Below, in pieces: positions 52,827-61,550 of a stretch of 64,000 nucleotides of DNA. Made by a program: the position numbers and the translations under genes. The notes beneath the pieces are model-generated. The model was not told where the DNA came from and made no database searches. It saw only the letters and a list, made by a program, of their open reading frames with translations. The first letter of the stretch is position 1, and each line of letters starts with the position of its first letter. This DNA comes from Mucilaginibacter daejeonensis (lineage in GTDB: Bacteria > Bacteroidota > Bacteroidia > Sphingobacteriales > Sphingobacteriaceae), in NCBI RefSeq assembly GCF_020783335.1, contig NZ_CP086068.1, positions 4,746,255-4,810,254 of the forward strand. Reading direction: 5' to 3'.

Positions 52827-55800
52827 ATGAAGTTGAACTTTTACTTTTTAAAAAATCACAAAGCTCACTGGGCACTTACCTGGTTCATCCTGTGTTTCCC
52901 AGTATTATTGTTTGCCCAGAGTGTAACGATAGAAGGTGTTTTAAAAGATGCACAAGGACCTATCCCCGCAGCAAGCATCGCCGTTAAAGGCACTACCAAC
53001 GGCACCCGCTCTGACGTGAACGGCGCCTACACTTTGAAAGCCGATGCGAACGCCACCCTGGTGATCTCCATCGTGGGTTACAAGACCCGTACCGTATCAG
53101 TGGCCGACTATAAGCCTAATACCGGCTCGGTCTATCGTATAGACCTGTCGCTCGAGTCAGACCTGAACAGCCTGAACGATGTAGTGGTGGTAGGTTTTGG
53201 TAAGCAAAAAAGAGTTAACCTTACCGGTGCGGTATCCACCGTAACAGCAAAAGACCTTGCCAACCGCCCGGTACAGAACGTTACCCAGGCGCTGCAAGGT
53301 TTGATCCCCGGCCTTAACATCACTCAAAGCAACGGTTCATTGGAAAGCTCTCCGTCGATCAACATCCGTGGTACCGGCTCTATCGGTGGTAACACCAATA
53401 CCGACCCACTGATCCTGATCGATAACATGGCCGGCGACCTTAACAGCTTGAACCCTCAGGATGTGGAAAGCATCTCGGTACTTAAAGATGCTTCTGCCTC
53501 ATCGATCTATGGTTCAAGAGCTGCTTTCGGCGTGATCCTGATCACCACCAAACGTGGCAAACTGGGTAACATCCAGGTGAACTATAATAACAGCTTCCGT
53601 ATCACCACCCCGGTGGTAAGGCCCGAAATGCTTGACTCTTACAGCTTCGCCCTGTACTTTAACGATGCCAACATCAATGGTGGTAGCACTGCCTTTTTTG
53701 ACGCTGATCGTTTAAAACGCATCAAGGATTACCAGGATGGCAAAATTACGGCAAGCATCATCCCTAACCCGAGCAACAAGAACTTTTGGGCCGATGGTTA
53801 TGCTTATGGTAATGACAATGTTGACTGGTACAAAGCCATCTACAAAGACCATTCATTTGCGCAAGAGCACAACATGAGCATTACAGGTGGTAACGAAAAG
53901 ACCACCTATTACATATCAGGCAACTACCTGACCCAAGCCGGTCTGATGCGCTACAATCCTGATGGTTACAACCGTTATGGCGTTACCGCCAAGATCAATA
54001 ACAAGATCAGCCAGTACCTTGACCTGAACTACTCGATGCGTTTCTCGAGAGAGGAATTGAAACGCCCATCATTTATGACCGATGGTCTGTACAATGACCT
54101 TGCCCGCCAGGGATGGCCGGTATTACCGTTGAAAGACCCTAATGGTTACCTGTTCTCGTCGCCTTCACCTGCCTTAGGTTTGGATCAGGGCGGTCAGGAC
54201 CGTACCACTAAGGATTGGAACTATCACCAGTTACAATTGGTGTTACAGCCGATCAAAGGCTGGCGTACAACTGCCGAGGTGAACTACCGTATCCGTAACG
54301 ATTTCCGTCATTACGATGTACAACAGCTTTACAACCACGATGTGGCCGGCAACGCTTATGTATACAGCAACTCATCAAGCGTTTATGAGTACGCTTTTAA
54401 AGAGAATTATTTTAACGCCAACATCTATTCCGAGTACTCTAAGAGCATACAGAAAAACAACTTCAAAATATTGTTAGGTTACCAGACCGAGATGACCAAA
54501 TACCGTGACCTTAGCGGTTCACGTCAGGGCGTCATCATTGCGGCTCAACCGGTGTTGAACCTGACCTCCGGCCTTGATGCCAACGGTAAAGTGGTAGCGC
54601 CATCGCTCAACGGTCAATATCAGCAATGGGCCACAGCAGGTTTCTTCGGTCGTTTGAACTACGATTATGATGGCAAATACCTCTTAGAGGCAAACCTGCG
54701 TACCGATGCTTCTTCAAGGTTCCGTTCTGATAAACGCTGGGGTGTTTTCCCTTCAGTGTCTGCCGGCTGGAACATCGCCCGTGAAGATTTCTTTCAAGGC
54801 CTGAACAAGACCGTTAATACCTTCAAGTTCCGTGGTTCATACGGCAGCCTGGGTAACCAGAACACACGCGACTGGTATCCGACCTACCTGACCATACCTT
54901 ATGGTGCGGCCAACGGTTCATGGTTAGTAGGTGGCCAGCAGCCAAGTACTGCCGGTGCACCAAGCCTGATCAGCACTACCTTGACCTGGGAGACCGTTAA
55001 GACCTACGACGCTGGTTTGGACTTCGGATTTTTCAACAACCGTTTGACCGGTTCATTCGACTACTTTATCCGCAAGACCCTTGACATGTTAGGCCCTGCC
55101 CAATTGCTACCAGCAACATTGGGTGTTACCCCTCCGGCCACTAACAACACTGACCTTAAATCGGCCGGTTATGAGTTAGAGATCGGCTGGAACGACCGCC
55201 TTAAAAATGGCTTAGGTTATAACGTTAAATTGTTATTCTCTGACAACCAGGTGACGGTTACCCGTTACCCTAACCCGGCAGGCAACCTGAACAACTACCG
55301 TGTTGGTCAAAAACTGGGCGAGATATGGGGTTACACTACCGTAGGTATCGCTAAAACACAAGCTGAGATGGACGCTCACTTAGCTACCCTGAGCAACGGA
55401 CAATCTATCGTTGGTGCGCAGTGGGGTGCTGGTGACATCATGTATGCCGACTATAACAAAGATGGCAAGTTCGATAACGGATCATCTACCGAAGCTAACC
55501 CGGGCGACCGTCACATCATTGGTAACAGCACCGCCCGTTACCGCGTAGGTTTTGATGTGGGTGCCGATTATAAAGGTTTCGACTTTAGAGCGTTCTTCCA
55601 GGGTGTGTTGAAAAGAGATTACTTTACCGATAGCTACCTTTTCTGGGGTGCTACTGACGTGATCTGGTGGTCATCAGGTTTAAAACAACACCTCGACTAC
55701 TTCAGGAACGATCCAAGCAGTCCGCTGGGTGTAAATACCGACAGCTATTATGCACGTCCAACATTTGGCACCAAAAAGAATCAACAGGTACAAACCCGCT

Positions 55801-56039
55801 ACGTACAAAATGCTGCTTACCTGCGCCTGAAGAACATCCAATTAGGTTACACCATTCCTAACATGCTTACCAAGCGTATAGGCCTGTCAAAACTGAGAGT
55901 GTTCGCCTCTGGTGAGAACCTGGTGACCTGGACCAAACTGGCCAAGATGTTCGATCCGGAAATGCTGGATTACAACTGGGTAGGTAACCCTTATCCGCTT
56001 TCAAAAGTGGTATCATTTGGTCTAAGTGCTACATTTTAA
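52827..56039 (+). CDS. SusC/RagA-family TonB-linked outer-membrane transporter
   Basis: 1070 residues from ATG 52827 (a TTG 6 nt earlier is less likely). Signal peptide (to about 34, ending LFAQ), CarboxypepD_reg-like domain (about 37-115), the TonB-box/plug region starting VVVVGFGKQKRVNLTGAVSTV (about 125), the family motif IRGTGSIGGNTNTDPLILID (about 180-200) and SVLKDASASSIYGSRAAFGVILITTK (about 215-240). A large barrel follows, ending VVSFGLSATF. It imports oligosaccharides across the outer membrane using TonB energy, with the SusD lipoprotein as lid. susD starts 11 bp after its stop. Confidence 0.97.
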   Translation: MKLNFYFLKNHKAHWALTWFILCFPVLLFAQSVTIEGVLKDAQGPIPAASIAVKGTTNGTRSDVNGAYTLKADANATLVISIVGYKTRTVSVADYKPNTGSVYRIDLSLESDLNSLNDVVVVGFGKQKRVNLTGAVSTVTAKDLANRPVQNVTQALQGLIPGLNITQSNGSLESSPSINIRGTGSIGGNTNTDPLILIDNMAGDLNSLNPQDVESISVLKDASASSIYGSRAAFGVILITTKRGKLGNIQVNYNNSFRITTPVVRPEMLDSYSFALYFNDANINGGSTAFFDADRLKRIKDYQDGKITASIIPNPSNKNFWADGYAYGNDNVDWYKAIYKDHSFAQEHNMSITGGNEKTTYYISGNYLTQAGLMRYNPDGYNRYGVTAKINNKISQYLDLNYSMRFSREELKRPSFMTDGLYNDLARQGWPVLPLKDPNGYLFSSPSPALGLDQGGQDRTTKDWNYHQLQLVLQPIKGWRTTAEVNYRIRNDFRHYDVQQLYNHDVAGNAYVYSNSSSVYEYAFKENYFNANIYSEYSKSIQKNNFKILLGYQTEMTKYRDLSGSRQGVIIAAQPVLNLTSGLDANGKVVAPSLNGQYQQWATAGFFGRLNYDYDGKYLLEANLRTDASSRFRSDKRWGVFPSVSAGWNIAREDFFQGLNKTVNTFKFRGSYGSLGNQNTRDWYPTYLTIPYGAANGSWLVGGQQPSTAGAPSLISTTLTWETVKTYDAGLDFGFFNNRLTGSFDYFIRKTLDMLGPAQLLPATLGVTPPATNNTDLKSAGYELEIGWNDRLKNGLGYNVKLLFSDNQVTVTRYPNPAGNLNNYRVGQKLGEIWGYTTVGIAKTQAEMDAHLATLSNGQSIVGAQWGAGDIMYADYNKDGKFDNGSSTEANPGDRHIIGNSTARYRVGFDVGADYKGFDFRAFFQGVLKRDYFTDSYLFWGATDVIWWSSGLKQHLDYFRNDPSSPLGVNTDSYYARPTFGTKKNQQVQTRYVQNAAYLRLKNIQLGYTIPNMLTKRIGLSKLRVFASGENLVTWTKLAKMFDPEMLDYNWVGNPYPLSKVVSFGLSATF

Positions 56040-56050
56040 TCTGATCCATT

Positions 56051-58030
56051 ATGAAATTCGATCAAATCAATATTAAAAAGAGCTTTGCTTACCTGTTGTT
56101 AAGCTTAGTGATATTCACCTCGGCCTGTAAAAAACAGCTTGATCAGGCGCCATTGTCGCAGATCACGCCTGAAGGCTTTTTCAATGAGCAGTCGCAATTA
56201 GGCGCTTATGCCATTGCCCGCTATTCCAGCATCCTGCCATCACACCAGAACTGGACCTTTGGCACCTTTGGTATCGATGCTAATACCGATAACATGATCA
56301 CCCCTGATCTGAACAACCGGTTCATTCCGGGTCAGTGGCGCGTGAATCTTGACGGTGGCGATTGGAACTTTGGCAACATCCGCCAGTTGAACTACTTCCT
56401 GTCGCAAACGTTACCAAGATGGCGCGCCGGACAGATCACCGGTAGCAGCACTAACATCAACCAATACATTGGCGAGATCTACTTTTTACGTGCCTACGAG
56501 TATTTTACCAAACTTCAGCGTTTTGGCGACTTCCCTATCTTAAGGTCACCACTGCCTGATGACCTGAGCATACTGACCAAGGCCAGCGAGCGCCGCCCAC
56601 GTACCGAGGTGGCCAGGTTCATCCTGTCAGACCTTGACTCGGCCGCTACCTTACTGCAATCAGGTTCGGTAGGTAATAAGAACCGTATCTCGCAAGAGTG
56701 TGCCCTGTTACTGCGTTCACGTGTGGGCCTTTTTGAAGGTACCTGGCTAAAGTACTTTAAAGGTACCGCCTTCGTACCTAACGGTACCAACTGGCCAGGA
56801 AAGACGGTCAGCTATAATTCCAGCTATCAGTTCCCTTCTGGTAGCATCGATGGCGAGATCCAGTATTTCCTGAGCGAATCGATGAAGGCGGCCCAGGCAG
56901 TGGCCAGCAAAGTGGCGCTGACCAACAACACCGGTATTATTGAAGCGCCTACCAACGAGAACCCATACTTCAACATGTTCAGTGCGGTGGATATGTCGGG
57001 CTATAGCGAAGTGTTGCTGTGGAGACAATATGCACAGAACATCGTTACCCACAACGTACCTGTATACGCCATGATCGGCAACAACGCTGTTGGTTTGACC
57101 CGCAGTATGGTTGAAAGCTTTGTGATGAGCAATGGCCTACCCATATATGCTGCCGGAAGCGGTTACAAAGGTGATAACTACATTAGCGATGTAAGAGCAG
57201 ATCGTGACGGCCGTTTGAACCTGTTCCTGAAAGAGCCCGGTCAAAAGAACGTTTTGTTGAACGCAAGCGCAGGTACCCACGTTACCGCTGTTGAGCCTAA
57301 TCCGCTGATCACCGTATCCACCTATGAGCAAAAATACTCCACCGGTTACGCTATCCGTAAAGGCCTGAACTATGACGGTGCCCAGGCGCGCAACGGTGGT
57401 GGTTACACTGGATGTATCATCTTCAGGGCTACTGAGGCTTACCTGAACTACATTGAGGCGAGCTACGAGCTGACCGGTAGCATTGACGGTACCGCTGCAA
57501 CCTACTGGGCGCAACTACGTAACCGTGCTAAGGTGGACCCTAACTTCCAAAAGACCATTGCCGCTACCGATATGTCAAAAGAGACCCTGGACATGGGCGC
57601 TTACTCGGCCGGTACGCTTATATCGCCTACGCTGTATAACATCAGACGTGAGAGAAGATGTGAGCTGATGGCCGAAGGCTTACGCTATATGGACCTGATC
57701 AGGTGGAGAGCTATGGATCAGCTGATCACTCAGCCATACCACTTTGAAGGCTTCAAACTATGGGGCCCAATGCAATCATGGTACGGTTCAACGCTGATCT
57801 ATGGCGCATCCAATACCAAGTCTAACGTTTCAGACCCTGCCTTGAGCCTATACCTGCGTCCGCAAGAGATCAGAAACACCTCATTATCATACAACGGTGC
57901 CAAATGGATCATGGCACATTACCTGAGCCCTGTTGCTGCCCAGGAATTTGTGATCGCATCAAGCAATGGCACCACGCCAATATACCAAAACCCGGGATGG
58001 CCTACACAAGCCGGCGGTGTTCCGCAATAA
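56051..58030 (+). CDS. SusD/RagB-family nutrient-binding lipoprotein
   Basis: 659 residues; lipobox TSACKK with acylated Cys26. The helical TPR-like SusD fold is visible: LDQAPLSQITPEGFFNEQSQ near 30-50, EIYFLRAYEYFTKLQRFGDFPI around 140-160, and the C-terminal NIRRERRCELMAEGLRYMDLIRWR near 532-555, followed by the family's loop and end. It caps the SusC transporter on the cell surface and binds the glycan. Slightly longer than typical (500-600), with extra loops around 230-330. Partner of the SusC gene 11 bp upstream; terminator after. Confidence 0.96.
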   Translation: MKFDQINIKKSFAYLLLSLVIFTSACKKQLDQAPLSQITPEGFFNEQSQLGAYAIARYSSILPSHQNWTFGTFGIDANTDNMITPDLNNRFIPGQWRVNLDGGDWNFGNIRQLNYFLSQTLPRWRAGQITGSSTNINQYIGEIYFLRAYEYFTKLQRFGDFPILRSPLPDDLSILTKASERRPRTEVARFILSDLDSAATLLQSGSVGNKNRISQECALLLRSRVGLFEGTWLKYFKGTAFVPNGTNWPGKTVSYNSSYQFPSGSIDGEIQYFLSESMKAAQAVASKVALTNNTGIIEAPTNENPYFNMFSAVDMSGYSEVLLWRQYAQNIVTHNVPVYAMIGNNAVGLTRSMVESFVMSNGLPIYAAGSGYKGDNYISDVRADRDGRLNLFLKEPGQKNVLLNASAGTHVTAVEPNPLITVSTYEQKYSTGYAIRKGLNYDGAQARNGGGYTGCIIFRATEAYLNYIEASYELTGSIDGTAATYWAQLRNRAKVDPNFQKTIAATDMSKETLDMGAYSAGTLISPTLYNIRRERRCELMAEGLRYMDLIRWRAMDQLITQPYHFEGFKLWGPMQSWYGSTLIYGASNTKSNVSDPALSLYLRPQEIRNTSLSYNGAKWIMAHYLSPVAAQEFVIASSNGTTPIYQNPGWPTQAGGVPQ

Positions 58031-58057
58031 GCTTGCTGTAAACTGCGCATTGAACCT

Positions 58058-58081
58058 TTGCCCTATGAGTAGATAGGGCAA
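58058..58081 (+). other. Hairpin downstream of susD
   Basis: Perfect 9-bp stem TTGCCCTAT/ATAGGGCAA around GAGTAG, 27 nt after the stop and without a T run. It may protect the mRNA 3' end, ahead of the true terminator at 58104. Confidence 0.6.
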
Positions 58082-58103
58082 GGTCAATGACATTAAATTG
58101 GGG

Positions 58104-58136
58104 GCCTCTAAGAAGTTATTTCTTAGAGGCTTTTTT
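58104..58136 (+). terminator. Terminator of the susCD unit
   Basis: 10-bp stem GCCTCTAAGA (58104-58113) with TCTTAGAGGC (58121-58130), then six T. Confidence 0.9.
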
Positions 58137-58163
58137 ATTAATAGAGTTTTACGCGAGCCCAAC

Positions 58164-58487
58164 TTATTGGGTCACGTTCAAAGAGTCGATAAGGCTGTCC
58201 TTAAAGCCGAAATTGAATTTGAGCACCACCGGGCTGCCAGGGAATGTGCCTGACACTTCAGCGGTAAGCACGCCCTTCGAGTCTGACTCGTCATACTGAA
58301 GCGGTTTAAGCTGAGACCGATACACTTCCATGGCATGTTGGATCCATTGTTGGATCTCTTCCTTGCCCTTATGGGTCTTACCCTCATCGTGAACGATAGC
58401 CGATCCGGTGAAACAATCTGCGAAAGCCTTGCTGTTGTAAATGTGCTGCGTTTCTATAAAACGCTGTACTACTTGTGGTAATTTCAT
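58164..58487 (-). CDS. SnoaL-like/NTF2-fold protein
   Basis: 107 residues with the compact NTF2-like pattern: helix VQRFIETQHIYNSKAFADCFTG, a short strand AIVHDEGKTHKGKEEIQQWIQ, then four strands, including VLTAEVSGTFPGSPVVLKFNFGF. SnoaL-like proteins are small isomerase, cyclase or binding proteins; the substrate cannot be read from the sequence. Its gene starts 23 bp after the SDR gene on the same strand, so the two are probably one transcript, and the divergent HxlR gene may control them. Full length for the family. Confidence 0.82.
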   Translation of the reverse strand: MKLPQVVQRFIETQHIYNSKAFADCFTGSAIVHDEGKTHKGKEEIQQWIQHAMEVYRSQLKPLQYDESDSKGVLTAEVSGTFPGSPVVLKFNFGFKDSLIDSLNVTQ

Positions 58488-58510
58488 GGTATCGATGTGT
58501 TTTAGGTTGT

Positions 58511-59293
58511 TTAGATGGTCGGTACGGTCCCACCGTCGATAATGAAATTGGTCCCTGTTAAATAATTAGCTCGTGGAGAGACGAGGAACCCTACCAACTC
58601 GGCCACTTCTTCCGGTTCGGCCGGTCTGCCGTATGGGATCCCGCCCAAGGCGTCCATTACTCCTTGCTGAGCTTCTTCTACGGTACTGTTGGCATTCCTC
58701 GCTATCTCGCCCAACCAAGCTACCGATGCTGATGTATTGATCCACCCAGGTGAAACGGTCAGTACGCGAACACCTTTTGGTGTGACCTCTTTAGATAAGC
58801 TTTTACTGTAATTGATCAACGCTGCCTTCGAAGCGGCATATGGCAAGGTAGAATTATATAGCGGCAATATGCCTTGGATGGAAGCGATGTGGATGATCAC
58901 GCCATTTTTTCGCTCGATCATTTGTGCTAAAAAGCCCCTGTCGAGCCTTACCGGAGCCAACAGGTTGGCTTGCAGGGTCGAGATCCAATCCTCATCATTC
59001 AATGCTGCAAAACCACCGGCGGGTGTTGATGAAGCGCCGAGGTTATTCACCAGGATATCCAGCCTGCCATAGGTTTTCAGCACTTCACTGATCACTTTTT
59101 GCGCATCCTCCGCCTTGCTCAGGTCAGCAGCAATAAAATGCAAGCTGTTGTTCTCTGTTTCGGGAGCGTTCCTTGCGGTGATGATCACTGTTGCACCGGC
59201 TTGTAACAGCCTTTCGGCGATGGCCTTTCCTGCTCCTTTTGTACCTCCGGTCACCAGGGTGATCTTGCCCGATAGTTCATTTTGATAATTCAT
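58511..59293 (-). CDS. Short-chain dehydrogenase/reductase (SDR)
   Basis: 260 residues from ATG 59293, chosen because it gives the usual short leader before the Rossmann motif TGGTKGAGK (15-23); the longer frame upstream overlaps the divergent promoter. NAG-like segment NNLGA near 90, catalytic Ser in IASIQG, and YAASK with the Tyr-Lys pair. The PGWINT segment and C-terminal GTNFIIDGGTVPTI are typical of classical SDRs. Reduces or oxidises a carbonyl/alcohol with NAD(P)H; substrate unknown. Divergent from an HxlR regulator, a common arrangement for SDRs induced by reactive carbonyls or quinones. Confidence 0.92.
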   Translation of the reverse strand: MNYQNELSGKITLVTGGTKGAGKAIAERLLQAGATVIITARNAPETENNSLHFIAADLSKAEDAQKVISEVLKTYGRLDILVNNLGASSTPAGGFAALNDEDWISTLQANLLAPVRLDRGFLAQMIERKNGVIIHIASIQGILPLYNSTLPYAASKAALINYSKSLSKEVTPKGVRVLTVSPGWINTSASVAWLGEIARNANSTVEEAQQGVMDALGGIPYGRPAEPEEVAELVGFLVSPRANYLTGTNFIIDGGTVPTI

Positions 59294-59390
59294 TTCAGCT
59301 GTTATTAAATGTGTTGGTGCAAATCTCCGTAGTACGCCGATACCATACAATTACGGGCTTACGAATCAAATAGGGCTGAATTTATCCGTA

Positions 59391-59421
59391 TTGCCCACTT
59401 GTGGCCGCTATCGTATATTTG
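59391..59421 (+). promoter_or_regulatory. Promoter of the HxlR-type gene
   Basis: TTG at 59391-59393, 20-bp spacer, exact -7 box TATATTTG at 59414-59421. The ATG is 5 nt further on, so transcription probably begins at or beside the start codon. Confidence 0.7.
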
Positions 59422-59426
59422 TTATT

Positions 59427-59852
59427 ATGTATGTGAAAAAGATCGCTCCATCGCTCAACTGCGGGCTCGACCTCGTGGGAGAAGTACTGTACGGCAAATG
59501 GAAGATCCGCATCTTGTGGTTCATTCATCAAGGCCACAAACGGCCGAGCGAGCTGCAACGCAAGATCCCTGATGTATCGCGCCGGGTATTGAACGTGCAA
59601 TTAAAGGAGCTGGAAGACCATGAATTGGTAAGCCGGACCATCTACCCGGTAATGCCCCCAAAGGTGGAATACGACCTTACCGAGCTTGGCCAAACACTCA
59701 TTCCGCTGATCAGTGCTATAGGTATATGGGGAGATGAGCACCAGGAACGGTTACGCAAGGTCATTTTAAAGCAAACAGCACTATCATCAGGCCTGCCTAT
59801 ACCTTTTTACGAAGACGATGAGGTGCCTGTGAGCGATACGGCCTCTATTTGA
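59427..59852 (+). CDS. HxlR-family winged-helix transcriptional regulator
   Basis: 141 residues from ATG 59427; the family N-terminus fixes this start. The conserved Cys12 (LNCGLDL) common in redox- or electrophile-sensing HxlR proteins is present, followed by the winged helix: YGKWKIRILWFIHQGHKRPSELQRKIPDVSRRVLNVQLKELEDHELV and the wing PPKVEYDLTELG. Dimeric repressor or activator. It is divergent from the SDR/SnoaL pair and probably controls it. The tail is acidic (FYEDDEVPVSD). Its own promoter is close enough to the ATG to give a leaderless mRNA. Terminator 35 bp after the stop. Confidence 0.92.
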   Translation: MYVKKIAPSLNCGLDLVGEVLYGKWKIRILWFIHQGHKRPSELQRKIPDVSRRVLNVQLKELEDHELVSRTIYPVMPPKVEYDLTELGQTLIPLISAIGIWGDEHQERLRKVILKQTALSSGLPIPFYEDDEVPVSDTASI

Positions 59853-59886
59853 GTAGTTCGTTCAATAGCGGCGTGCTTAAAATAAA

Positions 59887-59916
59887 AAAAGCCTGTAGAT
59901 CTATTTACAGGCTTTT
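59887..59916. terminator. Bidirectional terminator between the HxlR gene and tRNA-Asp
   Basis: AAAAGCCTGTA stem with TACAGGCTTTT (59887-59897, 59906-59916), T and A runs on both sides. It serves the HxlR gene (+) and lies 21 nt past the 3' end of tRNA-Asp (-). Confidence 0.85.
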
Positions 59917-59937
59917 GGTCATAATGACCCTTTTTTG

Positions 59938-60011
59938 CGGAATGGACGGGACTCGAACCCGCGACCCCATGCGTGACAGGCATGTATTCTAACCAGCTGA
60001 ACTACCACTCC
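59938..60011 (-). tRNA. tRNA-Asp (GUC)
   Basis: 74 nt on the minus strand. Acceptor GGAGTGG pairs with CCATTCC, D arm GTTCAGCTGGTTAGAAT, anticodon stem CATGC/GCATG around CTGTCAC (anticodon GTC), T arm CGCGGGTTCGAGTCCCG, discriminator G. CCA is not encoded. A 23-bp copy of its 3' end recurs at 62474-62496. Confidence 0.97.
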
Positions 60012-60143
60012 TCCCGTTTGGGACTGCAAATATATAAAACTCTTTCAAGATGTGTTAAAATATCTGCACGTTATTGTGATAAATATGGCTTTTGAGGCCA
60101 TAAGCCGTAATTGTCAGCATCATAATAATGGCCCTGGCGGTTA

Positions 60144-60491
60144 CTAACTTTTAATAACGAATGCTTCGAGACCGCACATCAACCCATCGCGAAACTTCCA
60201 GACATCACAGTACCGGTAGGTTTCGTCTTCTCCATCCTCGTTCTGTTGTTGGATGGTGCCAATGGCGATCACATGGTCCGCCTCAGCGATCATATCTGAC
60301 ACGGTGAATCTCGGTGGCTCCTTGTATCCTTCCTTCATCCATTCGCGCACTTCCTGCTTTCCCGAAAGAACCTTGTCGCCAATAAAGTTCCATGTGGTAT
60401 CGTCGGTACAAAATGTTAGAAAGCCCTCGTTGTCGCCTTGTTTGATCGCCTGGTTCGCTTTTTCTAAAATCGACTTATTATATTCAGACAT
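60144..60491 (-). CDS. SnoaL-like/NTF2-fold protein (second)
   Basis: 115 residues: helix ILEKANQAIKQGDNEGFLTFCTDDTTWNFIGDKVLSGKQEVREWM is the classical NTF2/SnoaL opening, followed by strands with AEADHVIAIGTIQQQNEDGE and YRYCDVWKFRDGLM. Small enzyme or binding protein of unknown substrate. It is distinct in sequence from the SnoaL-like protein at 58164. It is encoded alone on the minus strand, 132 bp upstream of the tRNA-Asp, and lies between the intact tRNA and the tRNA 3' fragment. Confidence 0.82.
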   Translation of the reverse strand: MSEYNKSILEKANQAIKQGDNEGFLTFCTDDTTWNFIGDKVLSGKQEVREWMKEGYKEPPRFTVSDMIAEADHVIAIGTIQQQNEDGEDETYRYCDVWKFRDGLMCGLEAFVIKS

Positions 60492-60667
60492 ATGTTACTC
60501 GTTTAAAAGGTGATCGATCATCAATTCGCTATCGTAAAACAGCGGACCGTTTATCATTGTGTTCGACCTGCGCGTCATTTTATCTTTTGGAAAGCCGCGC
60601 AATGTTATAGAGAAACCCCAATATACACGCATGAATGAGCACCGATTAAGCGGCAGATCCTACTCAG

Positions 60668-61480
60668 TCAAATTGACCGATCGCTCCACAGGGCTTTAAA
60701 GGAGCTAAGCTTTTTAGCGCTTGTCGAAGCCATTCGCTTTTGTTGTACGCGGTCATAAATAGCTACATAATCTGGGTGCTCTGTACCCATTAAACGGTCC
60801 CAGATACGGAGATACAAGCCGTAGTTGCCCTTAAATTTACTATGATGAACATTGTGGTGCACCGAGGTATTCACGATCTCAAAAAGGATGCTTCCGCGCA
60901 ACCATAAAGGTGCCACTTCGTACCCCAGGTGACCGTAAACGTTGATCACGAACCCGCCGAGAACAAAAGCCATTATCGCATACAAATGAATAGGTAGCAC
61001 CAACACGATCAGGAGCAGAACCAGCCCTTCCGTCCAGGCCTCAATGAAACTGAATGAGTATGCAGCCCATGGAGATGGATTATTGGATCGATGATGCAAT
61101 AGATGCGTCAGCTTGAAGAGGCGGGGGTGGTGAAGCAACCTATGCATCCAATAAAAATATGTGTCGTGGATCAGAAACGCGATCACAAGTGAACAAAAGA
61201 ACCAAACCATTGACCGGTCATGAAGACCATCATAGATCAGGGTGAATTTTTTTAATGGGGTGAACATAATGACACACCCTATGATCGTCAAAACAACAGT
61301 GGTTTGCATTGAATGCAGTATCTCGCGTATGAAGTCTTTACGTCCGGCCTTATTTCCCTGAATCTTATTAGGGGCGAACCAGTGCTCACCCAGCCAGTAA
61401 AAGAGGAAAAAGGCCACTCCAGAAATGATGAAATACCGAAGCACGGATATGGTCAGTAATTGGATGATATCTTTAAGCAT
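60668..61480 (-). CDS. Sterol desaturase/fatty-acid hydroxylase-family membrane protein
   Basis: 270 residues from ATG 61480 (ATG 61501 is an alternative). Four to five hydrophobic segments and the di-iron His clusters: HDTYFYWMHRLLHH (H105 to H118), HLLHH (126-130) and HHNVHH (208-213), in the order HxxxxxxxHxxxHH, HxxHH, HxxxHH of this superfamily. It inserts oxygen into lipid or sterol-like substrates at the membrane surface; in Bacteroidota members often act on fatty acids, ornithine lipids or carotenoids. Substrate not decidable. It is convergent with nothing; the Crp/Fnr gene starts 71 bp beyond its start on the same strand. Confidence 0.9.
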   Translation of the reverse strand: MLKDIIQLLTISVLRYFIISGVAFFLFYWLGEHWFAPNKIQGNKAGRKDFIREILHSMQTTVVLTIIGCVIMFTPLKKFTLIYDGLHDRSMVWFFCSLVIAFLIHDTYFYWMHRLLHHPRLFKLTHLLHHRSNNPSPWAAYSFSFIEAWTEGLVLLLIVLVLPIHLYAIMAFVLGGFVINVYGHLGYEVAPLWLRGSILFEIVNTSVHHNVHHSKFKGNYGLYLRIWDRLMGTEHPDYVAIYDRVQQKRMASTSAKKLSSFKALWSDRSI

Positions 61481-61550
61481 GATCTGTCTTATTAAGTTCA
61501 TCAAAACTACTTCACGCTGATCCGGAAAAAATTATCAAACGCTAATAAAG

